DNA of 10,000 bases from Nitrospira sp. (lineage in GTDB: Bacteria > Nitrospirota > Nitrospiria > Nitrospirales > Nitrospiraceae). The translations under genes and the position numbers were made by a program. Below are positions 5,855 to 10,000 of this stretch, piece by piece. The notes under the pieces were generated by a model that was given only the letters and a program-made list of their open reading frames with translations, had not been told where the DNA came from and made no database searches. The stretch is taken from assembly GCA_020216985.1 (NCBI GenBank), contig JAIWOH010000160.1, positions 1 through 10,000 of the forward strand. Direction: 5' to 3'. How positions within the stretch are numbered: position 1 is the first letter of the stretch; the number at the start of each line of letters is the position of its first letter.

Positions 5855-7348
5855 CTACCCGCCAAACGGAGGAAGAGAAGGGGAGATGACGGCCGAGGGA
5901 CCAACCATGTTCGAGAACATCAGTGTGGCGTCCACGACCCACTCGATGACCGGCTGGGGATAAATGCCGATTACTAACGTGCCCGCCAAGCCAATATAGA
6001 CCACGGCCTTCATGGGGCCGGAAATACTGACCGGCGAGGGGTCGGTCGGTTCATTGATGTACATTTTTTTCACGACGACCAAGTAATAGTACATCGAGAT
6101 CACGATGTTGATCAGCCCGACCGTAATCAGCGTATACAAACCTTCTTTCACGGCGGCAATGAATATGTACAGCTTGCCGATGAATCCCGCCAGCGGCGGA
6201 ACTCCGGCCAACGAAAGCAAAAATAGCAACATCGCGAAGGCCAAAAACGGCGACCGTCTGTTCAAACCGCTGTAGTCGTCGATCTCTTCGCTGCCGATGG
6301 CTTGCGCAACCGCAATCACGACGGCGAACGCGCCGATATTCGCAAAGAGGTAGGTCAGGAGGTAAAACAAAATGGCGTCGCTCCCCATTTTCGTTCCGGC
6401 CGCCAAGCCGATGAGCACGTTTCCGATCTGCGCGATTCCCGAATAGGCCAACAGGCGCTTGATGTTCCGCTGCGCGATGGCCACGATATTTCCGTACGTC
6501 ATCGACAAGATGGATACCGCCACCAACAGCAAGACCCATATAGGCTTGAAGGACGCCAACGCGACGAAGAACAGCCGGATCAGGATGGCGAACGCGGCGC
6601 CTTTCGGAGCGATCGACAAAAACGCCGTCACCGGCGTCGGCGCGCCGTGATAGGTGTCCGGGATCCATGAATGAAACGGCACCGCTCCGATTTTGAATCC
6701 CAGCGCGGCGAAAATGAGCAAAAATCCGATCATGGTGCCCGTCGTGTGCGTCGGAGTCATCTCCGAAAACACCAGCTTGCCCGTTTCGCCGTACACGAGG
6801 CTGATGCCGTAGGCAAGAAGTCCAGCCGCAAACACACCGAGCACGAAAAATTTGAGCCCCGCCTCGTTCGAAGTGAGATCCTCGCGTAGGTAGCCGACGA
6901 GGATATAAAACCCCAACGTTGAAAACTCGATGCTGACGAAGAGCGACAGCATGTCGTTCGCCGACGCCATGAACATCATGCCTAACGCCGACATCACGAC
7001 CAAAAAGTAATATTCCCCCCGGAACAACGTGAAGCGATCGACGTACTGCATCGACGCCAAAATGACGAGCGCCGTGGACCCGACGACGAACATCTTGAAG
7101 AAGATGGCCATGCGGTCCAAGACGAACATGTTGCCGAACAACGAACCGGACACGTGGGCCGCGTCAAACCACACGAGGCAGGCCAGCGTGGCAGCCAAGC
7201 CGATCACGCTCAGAAAGGCGAGCCGCGTATGGGGCAGGCGTGGACAGGAAAAATCGACGATCAAGACCACGCAGAGCCAGCAGGTCAGGAAAATCTCCGG
7301 CAGCAACAGCAGCAGATCGGCGACCGATATGGTCAGATTGAAGGTCAT
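5855..7348 (-). CDS. nuoN: NADH-quinone oxidoreductase subunit N
   Basis: This 497-residue polytopic protein is close to the usual NuoN length (about 485) and has roughly 14 hydrophobic helices. It is one of the antiporter-like proton-translocating subunits of the complex I membrane arm. Residues expected for proton transfer are present: Glu141 in TM5 (SLFVSIEFSTLGFYILVGY), Lys219 in the broken TM7 (GFKIGAVPFHSWIPDTYHGA), Lys249 in TM8 (SIAPKGAAF) and Lys392 in TM12 (GFIGKLYIF). The HSWIPDTYHGAPTPV motif and the Lys, rather than Glu, in TM12 separate NuoN from NuoM. The ATG overlaps the stop of the second nuoM gene as ATGA, so translation is coupled, and the conserved M-N order at the end of nuo operons is kept. 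This is the last nuo gene here. No clear terminator follows, only a spacer with palindromes and a promoter for the next operon. Confidence 0.95.
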   Translation of the reverse strand: MTFNLTISVADLLLLLPEIFLTCWLCVVLIVDFSCPRLPHTRLAFLSVIGLAATLACLVWFDAAHVSGSLFGNMFVLDRMAIFFKMFVVGSTALVILASMQYVDRFTLFRGEYYFLVVMSALGMMFMASANDMLSLFVSIEFSTLGFYILVGYLREDLTSNEAGLKFFVLGVFAAGLLAYGISLVYGETGKLVFSEMTPTHTTGTMIGFLLIFAALGFKIGAVPFHSWIPDTYHGAPTPVTAFLSIAPKGAAFAILIRLFFVALASFKPIWVLLLVAVSILSMTYGNIVAIAQRNIKRLLAYSGIAQIGNVLIGLAAGTKMGSDAILFYLLTYLFANIGAFAVVIAVAQAIGSEEIDDYSGLNRRSPFLAFAMLLFLLSLAGVPPLAGFIGKLYIFIAAVKEGLYTLITVGLINIVISMYYYLVVVKKMYINEPTDPSPVSISGPMKAVVYIGLAGTLVIGIYPQPVIEWVVDATLMFSNMVGPSAVISPSLPPFGG

Positions 7349-9048
7349 TCGTGTTCTCGCGAGGCGTAAGACGCAAGCGACCGGGGATGGATCGCCAACC
7401 GTGACGGCCGGTCCGCTCCCAGATCCGGATCTCGACCGATCCCTCCGGTTTCGTCATCGGTCCGGGCAACCGGCGTGACGTAGGTGATCTTCGCGACCAA
7501 CGGATCCACTCCGGAGCGAACCACGTCGTACAACTGCATCGGGAAAATCCCGAAGCCGACGCTGACGGCGATCATCACCAACAGCGGTAGCCGATCTACC
7601 GTGGCCACCGCGTCTCGGGTATGGCTGTACTTTTGGCTCATCGGTCCATAGAACACGGCCCGCATCATGTTGAAGAGATACGCCATCGTCAAGACAATGC
7701 CGAGCACGGCGACGATGACCTGAAGCGGGTACTTGTTCCAACTGCCGACGATGATCATCACTTCCGCGATAAAGTTCACCGTGCCGGGCATGCCGATCGA
7801 CGCCATGCAACCGACCACGAAGCATCCGGCGATGAATGGCATCTTGTTCGAGAGTCCGCCCAGAGAGGGCAGATCGCGCGTATGGGTTTGGTCGTACACC
7901 CACCCGGCCATGGCGAAGAGCATGCCCGTCGCCATCGCGTGCGCGAACATATAAATGACCGCGCCGCTCAAACTGATGTAATTGAGCGCCGCCATGCCGA
8001 GAAACACGTAACCCATGTGGCTGGAGCTGGAATAGCCGATCACGTACTTGGTGTCCTTGGCGTAAAACGCTACGAGCCCCCCGTAGACGATGCTGAACAC
8101 GCAGAGCACGGCGGCGATCGGCATCAGCTCTCTGGTCGTATCGGGAAGAATTTCAAACGCGACCCGGATGATTGAGAAGTGCCCCAGCTTCATGAGCACC
8201 CCCGCGTGCAGCATGCTGGTGGCCGCCGGCGCTGCGGCGTGTCCGACAGGCGACCAGGAATGCAAAGGCCAAATCGGCGCGATCGAGGCGAACCCGAAGA
8301 ACACCAGAATCCAAATGATCTTGTCCAGCGTCGTCCCCAGCGCGGGAATGTTCATGAGATTCGCCTGTTCGCGAAGCACCAGGATGTCGAACGTATTCAG
8401 GCCGGAATATTTGTAGATCAGCAGGATGCCCATCAGCGCCATCACGGCAAAGGCCGACAGGAAGAGGACCAGTTTCATCGCTGCGTACTCTTTGCTGTTG
8501 GCGCCGAAATTGAAGATGAAGCCCACGGAATCTCGGAGCTTGACCCCCTCCGGATCCGTCATCTCCAAGTACTTCTTCGTGTGACTGCCCCACATGCCCA
8601 GCAACAGATACATGGGAATCACGGACATCTCGTAGAAGAAGTACAGGAAAAACAGATCCAGCGACATAAAGACGCCGATCGTGGCCGCCGCCAAAATCAG
8701 CAACCAAATGTAAAATTCCTTGGTGCGATCCGTGATGTGCCAGGACACGAAGACGCCCGTAAAGAGCAGCACGGCCGAGGCCAACACGAGAGGGGTCCCG
8801 ATTCCATCGACGCCCAAGTGCAGCGAAATCCCCAGTTCTTTGGACCATTGAAATTTCTGAACGAACTGGAATCCGCCTTTCACCGGATCGTAGGCGTAAA
8901 ACAGATACACCGCCGCGACCAAACAGACGAAGGTCGAGGCCACTGCGATGCCCCTGACCAGCATGGGTTGGCGGTTCGACACGAAGATCAGCGCCAACGC
9001 TCCGGCGAAGGGGGCAAAAAGGATGTACAGCAGGATGTATTCGACCAT
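7345..9048 (-). CDS. nuoM: NADH-quinone oxidoreductase subunit M, divergent second copy
   Basis: This 567-residue antiporter-like membrane subunit is longer than a usual NuoM (about 500). The TM5 Glu140 (FFYEMSVIPMYLLLGMWG), TM8 Lys287 (HAGVLMKLG) and TM12 Glu429 (PGTVNFIAEVMIIVG) are kept. The TM7 region reads FASIAPIWPLHSWSPVGHAA, so the lysine expected in F-x-x-K-x-P is Ile256 and the usual LPDAH is SPVGH. Between TM5 and TM6 an extra hydrophilic segment (about residues 155-186) replaces a short loop. The last 40 or so residues (from 527) are Arg/Asp/Gly-rich and unlike a NuoM C-terminus. The start ATG lies 4 nt after the first nuoM stop, with only a weak GGA upstream, so reinitiation is likely. 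Its stop overlaps the nuoN start. It belongs to the NuoM family without doubt. Whether it pumps protons in the same way is open because of the missing lysine. Confidence 0.92.
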   Translation of the reverse strand: MVEYILLYILFAPFAGALALIFVSNRQPMLVRGIAVASTFVCLVAAVYLFYAYDPVKGGFQFVQKFQWSKELGISLHLGVDGIGTPLVLASAVLLFTGVFVSWHITDRTKEFYIWLLILAAATIGVFMSLDLFFLYFFYEMSVIPMYLLLGMWGSHTKKYLEMTDPEGVKLRDSVGFIFNFGANSKEYAAMKLVLFLSAFAVMALMGILLIYKYSGLNTFDILVLREQANLMNIPALGTTLDKIIWILVFFGFASIAPIWPLHSWSPVGHAAAPAATSMLHAGVLMKLGHFSIIRVAFEILPDTTRELMPIAAVLCVFSIVYGGLVAFYAKDTKYVIGYSSSSHMGYVFLGMAALNYISLSGAVIYMFAHAMATGMLFAMAGWVYDQTHTRDLPSLGGLSNKMPFIAGCFVVGCMASIGMPGTVNFIAEVMIIVGSWNKYPLQVIVAVLGIVLTMAYLFNMMRAVFYGPMSQKYSHTRDAVATVDRLPLLVMIAVSVGFGIFPMQLYDVVRSGVDPLVAKITYVTPVARTDDETGGIGRDPDLGADRPSRLAIHPRSLASYASREHE

Positions 9049-9052
9049 AAAT

Positions 9053-10000
9053 TTAAGGTCCGTTTTCGCCGGCAGGGGCTTCGAACACCGCCACGGTCCC
9101 GTGATTCAACCGCTCGACCAACGCCTGCACCGATCCGTTCATGATTCGAAGAAACGGGGACGGATAGAGTCCGATCCACACGATCATCACGGACAGGGCC
9201 GAAGCGATGACGATCTCTCGAAACTGGAGGTCGCTCATTGTGCTCTTCACGGCCTTCCCCACGGGGCCAAGCATGGCGCGTTCGTAGTACCAAAGAAAAT
9301 ACGCCGCTCCGAAAATCACGCCGAGGACGGCGATCGCTCCCATCCACCACCTCGCCTTGAACGCTCCCATGAGAATCAGAAACTCTCCCACGAAGCCGTT
9401 CGTGCCCGGCAGCCCGATCGAGGCGAGTCCGATGATCAAGAAAAACGTGGCCAAGAGCGGAACCTGCTTGGCCATGCCTCCGAATGAAGACAACTGCGTC
9501 GTCTGTTGCCGTGAGTAGAGGAATCCCGCGATGAAGAAGAGCCCCGCGGTGCTGAAGCCAAGATTGATCATGGTCAACAGGCTTCCTTGAAGGCCCTGGT
9601 AGTTCAACGCGAACAGCCCCACCACGACGAATCCCAAATGGCTGATGCTGCTGTAGGCCAGCAGCCGCCTCAAATCGTGTTGAATCAGCGCGATCCAGGC
9701 TCCATAGAGAATGGCGCAGAGACCGAGGAGCACCACCACCATGACGACCGGTTCGCTCTTGGATGCGTCGGGAAGGAGCGGGATGCTGAACCGTATGAAA
9801 CCGAACGTTCCGAGCTTGACGCCCGCCAAAACCACCGCCATTCCGATCGGCCCTTCCAGCAACGCATCGGGAAGCCATGTATGGAACGGAAAGAGCGGCG
9901 CCTTGAACGCGAACCCCATGAACATCAGCCAAAAGATGAGCACCTGCTGGTTATACGGCACGGGGACCGACAGCAATTCCAACAAATCAAAGGAGTAGAC
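9053..10000 (-). CDS. nuoM: NADH-quinone oxidoreductase subunit M, canonical copy (N-terminus outside window)
   Basis: The frame is open to the right edge, and 315 C-terminal residues are seen. By comparison with a roughly 500-residue family, about the first 190-200 are missing. The TTG at 9985 is internal. Visible landmarks, numbered from the edge, are the TM7 block FAFKAPLFPFHTWLPDA with Lys33, TM8 VVLAGVKLGTFGFIRF with Lys62, the loop HDLRRLLAYSSISHLGF, and TM12 GLPGTNGFVGEFLILMG with Glu206. All the residues expected for a proton-translocating NuoM in this part are present, unlike the second copy. The subunit is one of the antiporter-like modules of complex I in the cytoplasmic membrane. 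It is transcribed leftward, ends with TAA at 9053 and is followed after 4 nt by the second nuoM. The remaining nuo genes (nuoL and earlier) are expected beyond the right edge. The C-terminus (AVFEAPAGENGP) is short and polar. Confidence 0.94.
   Translation of the reverse strand, partial: VYSFDLLELLSVPVPYNQQVLIFWLMFMGFAFKAPLFPFHTWLPDALLEGPIGMAVVLAGVKLGTFGFIRFSIPLLPDASKSEPVVMVVVLLGLCAILYGAWIALIQHDLRRLLAYSSISHLGFVVVGLFALNYQGLQGSLLTMINLGFSTAGLFFIAGFLYSRQQTTQLSSFGGMAKQVPLLATFFLIIGLASIGLPGTNGFVGEFLILMGAFKARWWMGAIAVLGVIFGAAYFLWYYERAMLGPVGKAVKSTMSDLQFREIVIASALSVMIVWIGLYPSPFLRIMNGSVQALVERLNHGTVAVFEAPAGENGP

Noticed and set aside
8179..9144. Long plus-strand open frame (321 codons) opposite nuoM
   Set aside because: It is antisense to a certain membrane-protein gene. 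Its composition (very rich in His, Gln, Arg, Glu) is what the complement of a hydrophobic coding sequence gives.
8988..9932. Minus-strand open frame of 314 codons overlapping the first nuoM in another frame
   Set aside because: Arg/His-rich shadow frame. The NuoM frame carries all the conserved motifs.
1..10000. CRISPR arrays, insertion sequences, phage genes, toxin-antitoxin pairs
   Set aside because: No regularly spaced repeats, transposase or integrase motifs, terminal inverted repeats or paired small genes were seen on either strand.

Overview
The window looks like chromosomal DNA of a Nitrospira-type bacterium (phylum Nitrospirota). The base composition is moderately GC-rich and the genes are tightly packed. 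The right half holds the distal end of a complex I (nuo) operon with two tandem, divergent NuoM subunits followed by NuoN. Complex I with two NuoM-like subunits is, to my knowledge, characteristic of Nitrospira and a few other lineages. The assignment rests on protein-sequence familiarity and gene order, not on a search.

Layout. At the left edge (2-271, +) is the C-terminal end of orotate phosphoribosyltransferase. Convergent with it (288-578, -) is a small predicted lipoprotein of unknown function. Divergent from that, with its own recognisable sigma-70-type promoter and Shine-Dalgarno site, is an exported single-domain rhodanese (675-1100, +). Everything from 1179 to the right edge is on the minus strand. 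Read in the direction of transcription (right to left), it comprises nuoM copy 1 (cut by the right edge), nuoM copy 2 and nuoN, with a 4-nt gap and then a 4-nt ATGA overlap. A 111-bp spacer follows with an extended -10 promoter and GC-rich palindromes. Then come a CHASE3 membrane histidine kinase, an Rcp1-like single-domain response regulator (ATGA overlap), a REC-HisKA-HATPase-REC hybrid kinase, and a secreted phosphodiester-glycosidase-family (DUF2233/NAGPA-like) protein 13 nt further on.

How the genes work together. The nuo genes encode the distal antiporter-like, proton-translocating membrane subunits of NADH:quinone oxidoreductase. The second NuoM has lost the otherwise conserved TM7 lysine and the neighbouring LPDA motif, carries an inserted loop after TM5, and has a hydrophilic C-terminal tail. 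The three signalling genes form a coherent phosphorelay module: a membrane sensor kinase, a translationally coupled shuttle receiver, and a hybrid kinase with input and output receivers. They may share a transcript that also includes the glycosidase-like gene. Nothing in the sequence ties this relay to the respiratory genes beyond adjacency.

No rRNA, tRNA, CRISPR array, insertion sequence or integrase is visible. No stretch above 300 bases lacks a gene. I do not see a wholly new system. The most unusual feature is the divergent second NuoM.
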